NCBI RefSeq assembly: GCF_005049105.1
Contig: NZ_SUKA01000010.1
Span: forward strand, 84,935 to 148,934
Direction: 5' to 3'
DNA length: 64,000 bases
Source of the DNA: Sphingobacterium alkalisoli
Lineage (GTDB): Bacteria; Bacteroidota; Bacteroidia; Sphingobacteriales; Sphingobacteriaceae
The translations under genes were made by a program, and so were the position numbers. The notes below the pieces were generated by a model. It was not told the DNA's origin and did not search any database. It saw nothing but the letters and a program-made list of their open reading frames with translations. This document shows, piece after piece, positions 45,291 through 54,588 of the stretch. The first letter of the stretch is position 1. Every line of letters begins with the position of its first letter.

Positions 45291-45398
45291 TAGTAAGTAG
45301 TAGATAGGAACCCTATTCCGCGCAGTGTTTAGTAAAGATCTGTAGTTTTTCAGTGCTGCGACGGATATAGGGCTTCCAAATTGAGATAGTTTTTCTCT

Positions 45399-45583
45399 CG
45401 TCATCGCGAGAAAGCAACGCTTCCCGTCATCGCGAGGAGGAACGACGAAGCGATCTTAAGAAGAAGCGATCTTAATATGAATTAACAAAGAAAGCTCCGT
45501 CATTGCGAGGAAGCAACCCTTCCCGTCATCGCGAGAAAATAGTTTTTCTCTCGTCATTGCGAGAAGGAACGACGAAGCAATCT
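45399..45583 (+). repeat. Cluster of five REP-like units (CGTCATYGCGAGRARG...)
   Basis: Unit heads CGTCAT(C/T)GCGAG start at 45399, 45425, 45498, 45524 and 45552. Two (45425-45456 and 45552-45583) are full length and end GAACGACGAAGC(A/G)ATCT. TAGTTTTTCTCTCGTCAT occurs twice (from 45388 and 45540), showing a local duplication of about 150 bp. The unit matches the inner arm of the MITE-like elements and the single copy at 61285. Confidence 0.85.
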
Positions 45584-45620
45584 AAAGAGTCAACAAGTGT
45601 AGGCTTGTTGTTGTAGGGGA

Positions 45621-45651
45621 ATATTCCGGCCGACCGGCTTCGGCCGGATAT
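45621..45651 (+). repeat. G+C-rich hairpin before the second cpsB-like gene
   Basis: CCGGCCGA (45626-45633) pairs with TCGGCCGG (45640-45647) around a 6-nt loop, with ATAT on both sides. It is followed by TTTCAA, not a full T-tract. It could end the upstream lipoprotein transcript weakly or shape the next leader. Confidence 0.5.
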
Positions 45652-45711
45652 TTCAATACAACTGCAAATTACCTAAAATTTACAAATACACACATCAGCA
45701 ACAAAAAAAGC

Positions 45712-46479
45712 ATGCTCTCCATCTTTAACCGAAAACGTCAATATACCGATCTCAGCTGGATGCAGGTGGATATGCATTCCCACATTCTTCCTGGATTAGA
45801 TGATGGTTGTCGAGAATTACCGGAGAGTTTACTTTTATTGGAGCGGCTCGAGGAAATGGGTTTGTCCCAATTTTATTTTACCCCACATATCTTCCGGGAA
45901 TTGTATCCCAATAGCCCAGCGAGCATTGCGCCCGCATTCGAACAACTGCGATCCGCAGTAAATCCTATTGCTAAGATAGGCTACGCGGCCGAGTATATGA
46001 TCGATTCGAGCTTTGACCAATTGCTGGCCGATACCTCCGTAGAATTGCTGACCTTGCCGGGCAAGCATATTCTGATCGAGATGTCGTACATCGAGGAGAG
46101 CAAGCAGATCGAGAAGACCGTATTTGAGCTTCAAGTGGCAGGATACAAGCCGATTCTAGCCCATCCCGAGCGCTATGTCTTTTATCATCGTTATCCCGAG
46201 CGCATCAAGTACCTGCGCGATATCGGTTGCCTGCTACAGGTCAATCTATTATCGGTATACGGGTATTATGGTGTTTCTGAGAAGCGGATCGCACGGCAGT
46301 TGATGGAATATGGCTGGGTTGATCTGGTCGGCACCGATGTGCATCACGAGCGCCACGTCAAAGCCATACAGCATGGCCTCAAGAAGGAAGATATTTCGAT
46401 TCACTTTAAAAAATGCAACATACAAAATCAAAGCCTATTTGGCACAAACGACAGATCACGAGTCATGAATCACAAATAA
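45712..46479 (+). CDS. CpsB/CapC-like tyrosine-protein phosphatase (PHP family), copy 2
   Basis: A 255-residue PHP phosphatase, expected to dephosphorylate the tyrosine-rich tail of the Wzc kinase encoded 0.9 kb downstream. It starts MLSIFNRKRQ, parallel to copy 1. Metal ligands: HSH in DMHSHILPGLDDG, His in YFTPHIF, Glu in LIEMSYIEE, His in AHPERY, and Asp plus His in LVGTDVHHERH. Overall similarity to copy 1 is high over the entire length, apart from an extra C-terminal tail (GTNDRSRVMNHK). It starts a probable operon with Wza, 22 bp downstream. Regulation of chain length or export by phosphorylation cycling is known for this trio. Confidence 0.93.
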   Translation: MLSIFNRKRQYTDLSWMQVDMHSHILPGLDDGCRELPESLLLLERLEEMGLSQFYFTPHIFRELYPNSPASIAPAFEQLRSAVNPIAKIGYAAEYMIDSSFDQLLADTSVELLTLPGKHILIEMSYIEESKQIEKTVFELQVAGYKPILAHPERYVFYHRYPERIKYLRDIGCLLQVNLLSVYGYYGVSEKRIARQLMEYGWVDLVGTDVHHERHVKAIQHGLKKEDISIHFKKCNIQNQSLFGTNDRSRVMNHK

Positions 46480-46516
46480 TAAACAATCCGCCCCTACAGC
46501 AATGAACAAGTTTAAC

Positions 46517-47326
46517 ATGAAAAAAATTAACACGATAAAACACTATTGGCAGTTGGTATTGCCATTTTGTTTACTACTAGCGTTAATGAACAGTTGCGCA
46601 GTAACAAAGAAAACGGTCTATTTTAACGACCTCTCCCCCGATACGTTGGTCGCAAGCCGTATAGCAGCTAAATTTGAGGAACCTCGTATTCAGCCAGATG
46701 ACATCCTGAGCATACAGGTTACAACAATCGATCCCCAAAGTACTCAGATAGTTAATCAGACTATGGCGATCCAGGCCATTGGTGCGTCCTCATCGTCTAA
46801 TACAGGAAACCAGATGATTTCAGGTTTCGTTATTGACAAAGAAGGTTTTGTACAACTTAATTTGTTAGGTAAGGTGAAGTTAGGAGGCTTGACGACTTTT
46901 GAAGCTCGTAGGGAGATAGAAGTTCAAGCGCTAAAGTATTATAATAATCCGACAGTACAGGTGCGTTTTGCTAACTATAAAATTACTGTGCTAGGGGAGG
47001 TCAACCGTCCCGCTACGTATACGGTTCCCAATGAGAAAGTGACGATTTTTGATGCTTTGGGATTGGCTGGCGATTTGACTATCCACGGTCGACGAGAAAA
47101 TATCCTATTGGTGCGTGAAGAACAAGGTGCAAACGAATTGGTGCGTCTGAATTTGAATGATTCAAAGCTATTACAATCCCCGTATTTTTACCTGAAACAG
47201 GGAGATGTTATTTATGTGGAGCCAGGTAGATCAAAAGTAGCACAGACTAATGCGCAGCGAACACAACTCATCGCTATCGCATCATCCCTTATTTCATTAT
47301 TAGTTACTCTGGCAGTAAGGCTTTAA
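46517..47326 (+). CDS. wza: Polysaccharide export outer-membrane lipoprotein (Wza-like)
   Basis: Forms the outer-membrane export channel. From the ATG at 46517 it has 269 residues; an ATG at 46502 would add five. The lipobox ALMNSC gives a lipidated Cys. The Poly_export domain is visible as RIQPDDILSIQVTTIDP, and the SLBB-like domains as VLGEVNRPATYTVPNEKVTIFDALGLAGD and LLVREEQGANELVRLNL. A C-terminal hydrophobic helix (LIAIASSLISLLVTLAVRL) replaces the amphipathic outer-membrane helix of E. coli Wza. It is 18 bp before wzc, and the local base composition turns A+T-rich from here on. Confidence 0.93.
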   Translation: MKKINTIKHYWQLVLPFCLLLALMNSCAVTKKTVYFNDLSPDTLVASRIAAKFEEPRIQPDDILSIQVTTIDPQSTQIVNQTMAIQAIGASSSSNTGNQMISGFVIDKEGFVQLNLLGKVKLGGLTTFEARREIEVQALKYYNNPTVQVRFANYKITVLGEVNRPATYTVPNEKVTIFDALGLAGDLTIHGRRENILLVREEQGANELVRLNLNDSKLLQSPYFYLKQGDVIYVEPGRSKVAQTNAQRTQLIAIASSLISLLVTLAVRL

Positions 47327-47344
47327 TTTTTTGTTGTATTTATT

Positions 47345-49735
47345 ATGAATAGAAAAAATTCAGACTGGGAAGACGAATTTGAATTCGACGAGCATAGATC
47401 CGATAATAAAGAGCTGATTCGCTTTATTGGACGTATTTTAAGTAACTGGTATTGGTTTTTGTTATGTAGTATTGCAGGACTAATTATAGCATTTGGATAT
47501 TTACGGTACACTGTACCAACATACAAAGTACATGCTAAACTTTTAGTTTCAGACGACAAAAAGGGAGGAGGAATGATGTCCTCTTCTGCTTTGGGCGATT
47601 TATCAGGATTGATGGGGACTAAAAATTCGGTTGACAATGAGGTGGAAATATTGCGAACTGGAGATCTAATGCGGGAAATGGTATTGGCTGAGCAGGCGTA
47701 CATATCTTATTTTAATGTTGGTAAAGTGCATAGAATCCCTATTTTGCGGAGTCCCTTCACCGTCAAATTGCTATCAAGTCCTGATTCAATATTGATGGGC
47801 ATTAACCTTAAGTTTAACGTGGGGAAGGAACAGACTATTGAGCTTTCTAATGCGGATACATCTTTTGTAGTTCCTGTTAATAAAGCTTTCAGAATTAAAG
47901 ATGTTGGAACATTAATGTTAACTCCTACGCTAGATTCTTATGATGTCCATGACACATATAGTTTTGGTCTAACGCCGGTACGTAAAGTGATAGGTGATCT
48001 CATGGATGCATTGTCTGTAGAGGTAACCAATAAATTGGTTTCTACGATTGATTTGACCTTTGAAAGCCAGTTACCTAAACAAGGTGAACAGTTTTTACGA
48101 ACTCTGATCCAAAAATATGTAGAACGGAATCTACATGATAAAAATGTAATTGCGGATTCTACTTTATCCTTTATTAATACTAGGCTTCGTAGTATCACTG
48201 AGGAACTAGCGAGTGTTGAGGATAGGATATCTGGCTATAAGAAGAGTACGCAGTTATCGGACATTTCTCAACAAAGTCGAATATTGTTAGAAAGCTCAGC
48301 AGATTATACAAAGGTTTTAGCAGAGGTGGAGACGCAGTTAGCGATGTTGGATGCAATGTCTACTTATTTAAAGAATAGCGATAACCCGCGTGTTGTCCCT
48401 TCTTCGGTGATTCCACAAGACGTTGCTTTTAATGCATTGATTTCACGATACAATGAGTTGGTTTTGCAACGTGAACGTTTGTTAATGGCCAATACAGAGG
48501 ACAATCCGTTGGTGCAAAACGTCACAGCACAAATTGCAGGATTAAGATCTGATATGATAAACAACGTAGCTACGACCCGTAGGTCTCTCGAACTTAATAA
48601 ACAAAGTCAAACACAACTTGCAGATCGAATTACGTCACAGATCCAACAGGTTCCGACCATTGAGCGTGGGTATATTGATCTAGCTCGACTGCAGCAAATT
48701 AAACAAGCACAGTATATATTCTTGCAGGAGAAATGGGAGGAAACCGCCATTGGCCGAACTGCAAATGTTTCTAACTCAAAGATTATTGATTCACCTAAAA
48801 CAGACGAACTACCTTTTGCTCCAAAAAAGAAAATGATTTATTTGCTGGCTTTAGGAGTTGCGCTTTTCATACCGTTGATTTTTATGTATATTAAAGGTAT
48901 TCTCAATGTGCGAGTTCAGAATTTAGATGACGTAAAAGGTGTTACCAAATTGCCTGTTTTAGGTGCAATTTCTCATTCAGAAAATGATGAACAAATTGTC
49001 GTTACGAAAACATCTCGTTCTCCAATCGCTGAGCAGTTTCGGGCTATGAGAACAAATTTAGAATTTGCATTAAATGGTGGGAATACAATTTTGTTCACCT
49101 CTTCCATGTCGGGAGAAGGTAAGTCGTACGTTGCATTAAATTTGGCTATATCATTGGCTCTTCTAGATAAGAAAGTATTATTAATGGAACTGGATTTAAG
49201 GAAGCCCTCTATTACGTCGAAACTTGGTTTAGCCGCAGGAAAGGGTTTTTCTCACTATATTGTTCGTCCTGAGATGAGATTGTCAGAGATTATTATGCCG
49301 TCTGGTGCACATGAGAATTTAGATTTAATTCAGGCAGGAGCTATTCCTCCGAATCCCTCTGAATTATTGCTGCATCCACGTATGCAGCAGTTGATGAATG
49401 AAGTAAAGAACAATTATGATTTTATTTTAATGGACGCTCCCCCAGTTGGTGTAGTAACTGATGCTCAACTGTTAGCTCGTTACACTAACCTAAGTGTTTA
49501 CTTAGTGCGGCAAGGCTATACTTTTAAAGAACAACTAAGTATACCGAATGAGCTCGTTGCGAAAAATAAAATAAAGCCTATTCAATTGATCATTAATGAT
49601 GTACCAGTAGGTAGTGGCTATTATTCAAATTATGGCTATGGTTATGGCTATGGTTATGGCTATGGATACGGCTATGGAATTAATGAAAGGCCAAGAAGTA
49701 AATGGTTTTTGAGATTATTTAAATGGAAGAAATGA
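47345..49735 (+). CDS. wzc: Polysaccharide co-polymerase and tyrosine autokinase (Wzc-like)
   Basis: Controls polymer length and export. The 796 residues comprise a Wzz-like chain-length domain with TM1 (about 38-58) and TM2 (about 497-518), and periplasmic coiled coils between. A GNVR-like segment is followed by a cytoplasmic BY-kinase: Walker A SSMSGEGKSYVALN (about 587-600), Walker A' LLMELDLRKPS (about 617) and Walker B FILMDAPPVG (about 693). The tail is a Tyr cluster of alternating GY residues (about 759-778) that is the expected autophosphorylation site. It is encoded by a short tandem DNA repeat. The gene overlaps the next by four bases (ATGA). Wza, Wzc and CpsB copy 2 form the standard export/control set. 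Confidence 0.95.
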   Translation: MNRKNSDWEDEFEFDEHRSDNKELIRFIGRILSNWYWFLLCSIAGLIIAFGYLRYTVPTYKVHAKLLVSDDKKGGGMMSSSALGDLSGLMGTKNSVDNEVEILRTGDLMREMVLAEQAYISYFNVGKVHRIPILRSPFTVKLLSSPDSILMGINLKFNVGKEQTIELSNADTSFVVPVNKAFRIKDVGTLMLTPTLDSYDVHDTYSFGLTPVRKVIGDLMDALSVEVTNKLVSTIDLTFESQLPKQGEQFLRTLIQKYVERNLHDKNVIADSTLSFINTRLRSITEELASVEDRISGYKKSTQLSDISQQSRILLESSADYTKVLAEVETQLAMLDAMSTYLKNSDNPRVVPSSVIPQDVAFNALISRYNELVLQRERLLMANTEDNPLVQNVTAQIAGLRSDMINNVATTRRSLELNKQSQTQLADRITSQIQQVPTIERGYIDLARLQQIKQAQYIFLQEKWEETAIGRTANVSNSKIIDSPKTDELPFAPKKKMIYLLALGVALFIPLIFMYIKGILNVRVQNLDDVKGVTKLPVLGAISHSENDEQIVVTKTSRSPIAEQFRAMRTNLEFALNGGNTILFTSSMSGEGKSYVALNLAISLALLDKKVLLMELDLRKPSITSKLGLAAGKGFSHYIVRPEMRLSEIIMPSGAHENLDLIQAGAIPPNPSELLLHPRMQQLMNEVKNNYDFILMDAPPVGVVTDAQLLARYTNLSVYLVRQGYTFKEQLSIPNELVAKNKIKPIQLIINDVPVGSGYYSNYGYGYGYGYGYGYGYGINERPRSKWFLRLFKWKK
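49631..49678 (+). repeat. In-frame 6/12-bp tandem repeat coding the Wzc tyrosine tail
   Basis: GGCTAT and GGTTAT units alternate about eight times, ending in a GGATAC variant. Each unit is six bases, so gain or loss of units by slippage keeps the frame and changes the number of tyrosines. Confidence 0.8.
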
Positions 49736-50982
49736 TAGATGCCAATAAGTTGAATTTTTCTAGAGATGTTTACAGTATTATTAAAACTCTATTAATCGCG
49801 CTTATTTTTCTTTCTATCAATGTTAAGTTTGGAGAAGTTAATTTTCTTTCTCTTCAATTAATTAATGTTGTAAGTCTACTAGCTTTCGCATTTTGTTTTT
49901 TGTTGACTTCGGGTTTTAAACATGTAAAGATTAATAAGCTGCAATTTTTTTTTATTGCTTTTTTGTCCTATGCTTTATTAAATTCGTATTTAAACCCAGG
50001 TTCCGACGGATTGAATTTAGCACCTTTCTTTTTACTAGTCCGATTTTTTTCACTAATTATTTTGATGGCTATGCTCGGTAAGCCGAGAACAATTATTCGG
50101 TATGTGGTTTTGTCAGTGACGTTTGTTTCGATAGTTGCAGTTGTGGAAATGCTAATTGGAAGTACATTTTTTGCTAGTGATTGGCAGAATGGAGAACGAT
50201 ACAATGAGTTAGGGCTTTTGGTAATTGGTTCGACTATTGCCAGTTCTAATCATTTATCTCTCACACTTATTTTCTCCATTCCCTTAGTTTATTACTTGAT
50301 GATAAAAGATGATCGTTCTATTTATAAATGGATGTTTGCCTCTATATTGATAAGCATTTTTATAACTTTTTCTAGAACTGGACTTTTTTTGATGGTAGTA
50401 ACGTTGTTTCTTTTAATAGGACGAAAGTATCTAGGGTACCAGATGCTCATGAAATATTGTTTGCCACTTTTGGTAATAGGTCTGATTGCATACCACGCGG
50501 CTCTTTTTATCAATTTGTCAAACTTGGAGAGTTTCGTTTTTGATAGTAATGATGCAGATGATAGTATTAGATATAGGGGTTATGTTTTAATAGTGCTTTT
50601 AGAGACATATCTAAGAAATCCAATCGTTGGCCTAGGTAGTATTGGTAGTTTCAAAAGGAGTTCAGTCGACCTTTTTGCTACGCAATCATTCTATAAATCT
50701 GAGGTAGATACATCTCCGATGAATACTTATTTGGGGACACTTACAGAACTTGGTCTCGTAGGTCTTGTGTTATTTTTGGTCTTTATTTTTAAGATGTTGA
50801 TTATTTCATGGAAATATTACAAGCATAAAGGTTCAATTTTTCACTACAATGTTTTGGTTATCCTTTTGGTTTTTTTAGCCAATATTGTGGTTTTAGATGC
50901 CTCAACTTTTCCTCTACTAATTATTTTAATTGCAATATTAAGTGTGTTTTATAAAGAATATGAAAAAACGGAAATCAATTAA
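49732..50982 (+). CDS. wzy: O-antigen ligase/polymerase-like membrane protein (Wzy-like)
   Basis: A 416-residue membrane protein with about eleven hydrophobic helices, the best candidate for the repeat-unit polymerase. I start it at the ATG at 49732, giving a four-base ATGA overlap with wzc; an ATG at 49723 would add three residues. A periplasmic loop after about residue 260 contains RYRGYVLIVLLETYLRNPIVGLGSIGSF, the Wzy_C-like arginine/glycine pattern, and MNTYLGTLTELGLVGLVLFL is typical of the family's late helices. It is low in G+C. Wzy proteins diverge strongly, so the assignment rests on topology, the loop motif and operon position. Confidence 0.82.
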   Translation: MIDANKLNFSRDVYSIIKTLLIALIFLSINVKFGEVNFLSLQLINVVSLLAFAFCFLLTSGFKHVKINKLQFFFIAFLSYALLNSYLNPGSDGLNLAPFFLLVRFFSLIILMAMLGKPRTIIRYVVLSVTFVSIVAVVEMLIGSTFFASDWQNGERYNELGLLVIGSTIASSNHLSLTLIFSIPLVYYLMIKDDRSIYKWMFASILISIFITFSRTGLFLMVVTLFLLIGRKYLGYQMLMKYCLPLLVIGLIAYHAALFINLSNLESFVFDSNDADDSIRYRGYVLIVLLETYLRNPIVGLGSIGSFKRSSVDLFATQSFYKSEVDTSPMNTYLGTLTELGLVGLVLFLVFIFKMLIISWKYYKHKGSIFHYNVLVILLVFLANIVVLDASTFPLLIILIAILSVFYKEYEKTEIN

Positions 50983-51967
50983 AAATCTAATTAAACTCTT
51001 TATACCCCGGCGTTTTTATTCTCTAGTTTATTGGAGAAAGTTATTGCCATATATAATTTTTGATTCAAAGACTTATATTCGACAATCGAATAGCTTTTAT
51101 ATCAATGATAGTGAAATTAAATTGAAGGCAGATATTATAATGCGCTACCATTCACTGGAAAAAGGAATTTCTATGCCACAACGGAAGATTCCCTTTGGAT
51201 TTAATGTGTTGAAAACTCTAGTCAATGAATGTAATGAATATGGAGCTAGGTTTGGGTTTGAAGATATGCAAGTCATTCAAGCTGTTAAAATTTTGAATGA
51301 ATATTATATTGTTCACACTATCAATGGATACGAGTTTGATCTAGAGATGAAAGGGAGATTGTTGAAGTTATTTGATGATTTTAGTGTAAAGGAATCAACC
51401 AAACAGCATGAATTGAATAGCTTTCATTATTCCGAAACCGCAAGTTTAGATTTTTTGAAATTCTCAGGAACGAGAATTTCTAATCGAAACTATTCGAACG
51501 AAGATGTTCCCTATGATATTATTGATTCGGCCGTACGTTTATCCCTGAATTATCCCTCTGCTTGCAATAGACAACCAGGTAGAGTATATGTTGTTTCAGG
51601 CGAGGAAATTAAAAATGTTCTCGCATTCCAAACTGGGAATAGAGGCTTTGGTCAACACACTAATAAGCTAGTAATTGTGACGTGTGATATCTCCGGTTAT
51701 TCTGATCCTCGTGAACGTAATTTAATGTGGGTAGATGGCGGACTATTCTCTATGAACATCCTTTATTCCCTACATTACTATGGCTTGGCGGCTTGTCCTT
51801 TAAATTGGGCAGTAAAACCAAAAACAGAAAGAGATGTTCATAAAATTTGCAATATTCCTAATTCAGAAAGAATAGTATTGATGATTTCTTGTGGTTATCC
51901 AAAAGAGAAATTCGTTCAACCAATATCTTTGAGATATGAATTGGGTAAAGTTTTAAAATATGTATAA
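50960..51967 (+). CDS. Nitroreductase-family protein in polysaccharide locus
   Basis: A 335-residue protein. I start it at the ATG at 50960 (MKKRKSIKNL); the frame is open to 50942. It overlaps wzy by 23 bases. The N-terminal 130 residues are helical and unassigned. The C-terminal ~190 residues fit the FMN-dependent nitroreductase fold: SGTRISNRNYSNEDVP, LSLNYPSACNRQPGRVYVV, VDGGLFSMNILYSLHYYGLAACPLNW and VLMISCGYPKE. Such proteins are recurrent in capsule loci that also carry pyruvyl transferases, as here, but their role there is not settled. Flavin-dependent reduction of a sugar precursor is one idea; I see nothing in the sequence that proves it. Confidence 0.82.
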   Translation: MKKRKSIKNLIKLFIPRRFYSLVYWRKLLPYIIFDSKTYIRQSNSFYINDSEIKLKADIIMRYHSLEKGISMPQRKIPFGFNVLKTLVNECNEYGARFGFEDMQVIQAVKILNEYYIVHTINGYEFDLEMKGRLLKLFDDFSVKESTKQHELNSFHYSETASLDFLKFSGTRISNRNYSNEDVPYDIIDSAVRLSLNYPSACNRQPGRVYVVSGEEIKNVLAFQTGNRGFGQHTNKLVIVTCDISGYSDPRERNLMWVDGGLFSMNILYSLHYYGLAACPLNWAVKPKTERDVHKICNIPNSERIVLMISCGYPKEKFVQPISLRYELGKVLKYV

Positions 51968-53493
51968 TGTCAAGTAGTTCAATTTCTAAAAACACCTTCT
52001 TACTATATTTTAAAACATTATTTAATATTTTAATAGCTTTTTATTCCACTAAGCTGGTGCTTCAAAATTTAGGAGTTGTAGATTACGGTGTTTATAATTT
52101 GGTCGCAGGTTTTGTTTCGCTCTTTAGTTTTTTGAAAGCTTCTTTAAGTTCATCTACTCAAAGGTTCATCTCTTATGCATTAGGCAAGGATTCATCTGAT
52201 GTGAAAAGTTTATTTAGTACCAATGTCTTAATCCATTTAGTTTTCTCTATCATAGTAGTACTACTTTTGTTAACTGTAGGGTCTTTTGGTATGGGGAAAC
52301 TTTCGATACCTTCGGATAAAGAAACTATAGCTCAAAACGTTTTTTTTATTGTTTTGTTAGATGCGTTTATTACAATTAATGCTATACCATATGAGGGTTT
52401 ATTAACTGCGAAAGAGAATTTTGTTCTGATTACTATTTTAGGTGTTGTGGAATCACTTCTGAAACTAATGGCTGCTATTATGCTAGGTTTTTTGGAATCT
52501 GACCGCCTTCTTTTCTATTCCATTTTTTTAGTATTGACGTCCTTGATAATTAGGTCTGTCTCCACATTATATTGCAAAAGAAACTATTTGGAAAGTAAAG
52601 TTTCATTTACTGATTTTGGATTGGCTTATGCAAGGGAAATGGTTTCTTTTGTTGGTTGGAATACATTTGGAGCTGTATGTTCTATTTTTAGAAACCAAGG
52701 TCTGGCCGTCGTCCTTAATTTATTTTTCGGTGTTTTGGTTAATGCTTCATATGCCATTGCAAACCAAATAAATTCTCAGCTTTCGTTCTTCTCGCAGTCT
52801 ATTATTATGTCGGTAAGGCCCAGATTAGTTAAAGCTGAAGGATCAGGAGACCGTGAAACGATGGTTCAGTTGTCTTTTATAGCTAGTAAGTTCTCGTTTT
52901 ATTTGTTGACTTTTTTTTCGATTCCTTTAATTGTTAAGATGCCAATTATCTTGAAATATTGGTTGAATATTAATAGTTCTGAAACCATAAACTTCTGTAG
53001 ATTGATAATCATATTAAATTTAATTATCCAATTGACTGTTGGTATTAGTATGTCCATGCAGGCCGTAGGAAAAATAAAATTCTACCAGATAGTGGTTGGA
53101 TCAACAATTATGTTGTCGGTTCCTTTTGGTTATCTGGTATTTATGCTAAATTTCCCGCCTAGCGCAATATTGATTGTTGCCATTTGCGTTGAAATATTAG
53201 CATCTGGTTTACGACTTTTTTTTGCAAAAAGAACATATAATCTTGATGTATTCAAGTATATAAAAGATGTTATTGTTCCTCCAGTTATTGTTTTTTTTAT
53301 ATCTTATTTTTTCGTCAATTATATAGATTTTTTGCTTACTGATTTTAATGAAATTTTGCAGCTATTGATCACGACATGTGTTTCAACAATGATGATATGT
53401 CTAAGTATATCCTTTTTTGGATTAAATACTAGAGAGAGAGTACTAATTAAAGATTTATTTAAGAAGGTTTTATTAAAACTAACATGGAAATAG
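51967..53493 (+). CDS. wzx: Polysaccharide flippase (Wzx/MATE-like)
   Basis: Moves the lipid-linked repeat unit across the inner membrane. It has 508 residues with 12-14 predicted helices. The start SSSSISKNTFLLYFKTLFNI leads into helix 1, and LVLQNLGVVDYGVYNLVAGFVSLFSFL is the conserved Wzx early region. The start codon shares one base with the preceding stop (TAATG, 51965-51969), so translation is coupled. It belongs to the MviN/MATE-like superfamily. It overlaps the pyruvyl transferase gene by 10 bases. With wzy, wza and wzc it shows a Wzx/Wzy-dependent assembly route, not an ABC route. Confidence 0.92.
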   Translation: MSSSSISKNTFLLYFKTLFNILIAFYSTKLVLQNLGVVDYGVYNLVAGFVSLFSFLKASLSSSTQRFISYALGKDSSDVKSLFSTNVLIHLVFSIIVVLLLLTVGSFGMGKLSIPSDKETIAQNVFFIVLLDAFITINAIPYEGLLTAKENFVLITILGVVESLLKLMAAIMLGFLESDRLLFYSIFLVLTSLIIRSVSTLYCKRNYLESKVSFTDFGLAYAREMVSFVGWNTFGAVCSIFRNQGLAVVLNLFFGVLVNASYAIANQINSQLSFFSQSIIMSVRPRLVKAEGSGDRETMVQLSFIASKFSFYLLTFFSIPLIVKMPIILKYWLNINSSETINFCRLIIILNLIIQLTVGISMSMQAVGKIKFYQIVVGSTIMLSVPFGYLVFMLNFPPSAILIVAICVEILASGLRLFFAKRTYNLDVFKYIKDVIVPPVIVFFISYFFVNYIDFLLTDFNEILQLLITTCVSTMMICLSISFFGLNTRERVLIKDLFKKVLLKLTWK

Positions 53494-54581
53494 GCATTTT
53501 AACATTTCACAGAGCTCATAATTATGGAGCCGTATTACAGTTATTTGGACTTTATAAATATTTGGAATCGAAGGGTCATAGTGTATCTGTTTTAGATTAT
53601 TGGCCAACGTATAGAGAAGGACAGTATTCCTTAGTATCAACTAAAATTTATAAAGATCCTGCTAAAGACATTAAAAGTAAAACTGCTTATATTGTAAAGG
53701 ACGGGGTCACTTTTTTTGAAAAGTTTATAAAATGGAAGAAATTTCAAAATTTTATTAAAGACTTTCAACATATAAACTTCGATCAAGTATCGTCAGATAC
53801 TTTGAAGTTAGACGTTATTTTTTTTGGAAGTGATCAAATTTGGCGTCACAATAATTTCGGTTTTGACTCCAAATATTTTGGAGCGTTTGATACAAGTGCT
53901 ATTAAGGTGAGTTACGCTGCAAGTATGGGAATAGAGAATGTGAGTGAGGAAGCTAATAGTGAATTGAGAAATCTTGTAAGAAATATAGATAGTATTTCTG
54001 TTAGAGAAAGTACCTTGGAAAAAAAGCTAAAAGATCTTGGGGTGTCAGATGTACTTCAGGTTTTAGATCCTGTTTTCTTACTCCACAGGCGTCAATGGAT
54101 TGAGTTTTTTCCTGAAATCGAGAGAAGAAATAAGAGAAAGTATTTATTATTTTACAATTTATTAAATGACTTGCAATCTAAAAAGCGGGCTATTCAACTA
54201 TGTAAAGAAAATTCATGGCGTTTTGTAGAAATTCATGGCGATGTAAAGCCATTCAGATGGATAATGGGGGTGAAGACAACTACAGGTCCAGTAGATTTTC
54301 TTAAACTCGTAAATAATGCGGAGTTTGTTGTAACATCATCTTTTCACGGTGTTGCTTTTTCTATATTATTCAATAAACAATTTTTAGCATGTGGTTTTGG
54401 TGCAAATTCTTCTAGAGTTAAGAGTCTTTTAAATTTGCTAATGATTAACGATAGGCATTTGGATGAGAATTCAGATTTCAAAGATGTTGAGATAGAGTAT
54501 AGTTTAGTTAACAATCGAATCGATGAGCTTGTGTTCAAATCAAAAAATTTTATAGATGGTTCAATCCTTTTTGGAAACTAG
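53484..54581 (+). CDS. Polysaccharide pyruvyl transferase family protein
   Basis: Adds a pyruvate ketal from phosphoenolpyruvate to a sugar of the repeat unit, giving the polymer negative charge. It has 365 residues. The N-terminal GILTFHRAHNYGAVLQLFGLY is a strong family signature, followed by DVIFFGSDQIWRHNNFG, VSYAASMGIENVSEE, ISVRESTLEKKLKDLG and LDPVFLL. Late landmarks are NAEFVVTSSFHGVAFSILF and NKQFLA. The gene overlaps wzx by 10 bases and ends 7 bases before the next gene. It is usually cytoplasmic. The acceptor sugar cannot be told. Confidence 0.93.
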   Translation: MEIGILTFHRAHNYGAVLQLFGLYKYLESKGHSVSVLDYWPTYREGQYSLVSTKIYKDPAKDIKSKTAYIVKDGVTFFEKFIKWKKFQNFIKDFQHINFDQVSSDTLKLDVIFFGSDQIWRHNNFGFDSKYFGAFDTSAIKVSYAASMGIENVSEEANSELRNLVRNIDSISVRESTLEKKLKDLGVSDVLQVLDPVFLLHRRQWIEFFPEIERRNKRKYLLFYNLLNDLQSKKRAIQLCKENSWRFVEIHGDVKPFRWIMGVKTTTGPVDFLKLVNNAEFVVTSSFHGVAFSILFNKQFLACGFGANSSRVKSLLNLLMINDRHLDENSDFKDVEIEYSLVNNRIDELVFKSKNFIDGSILFGN

Positions 54582-54588
54582 TGAAGAT

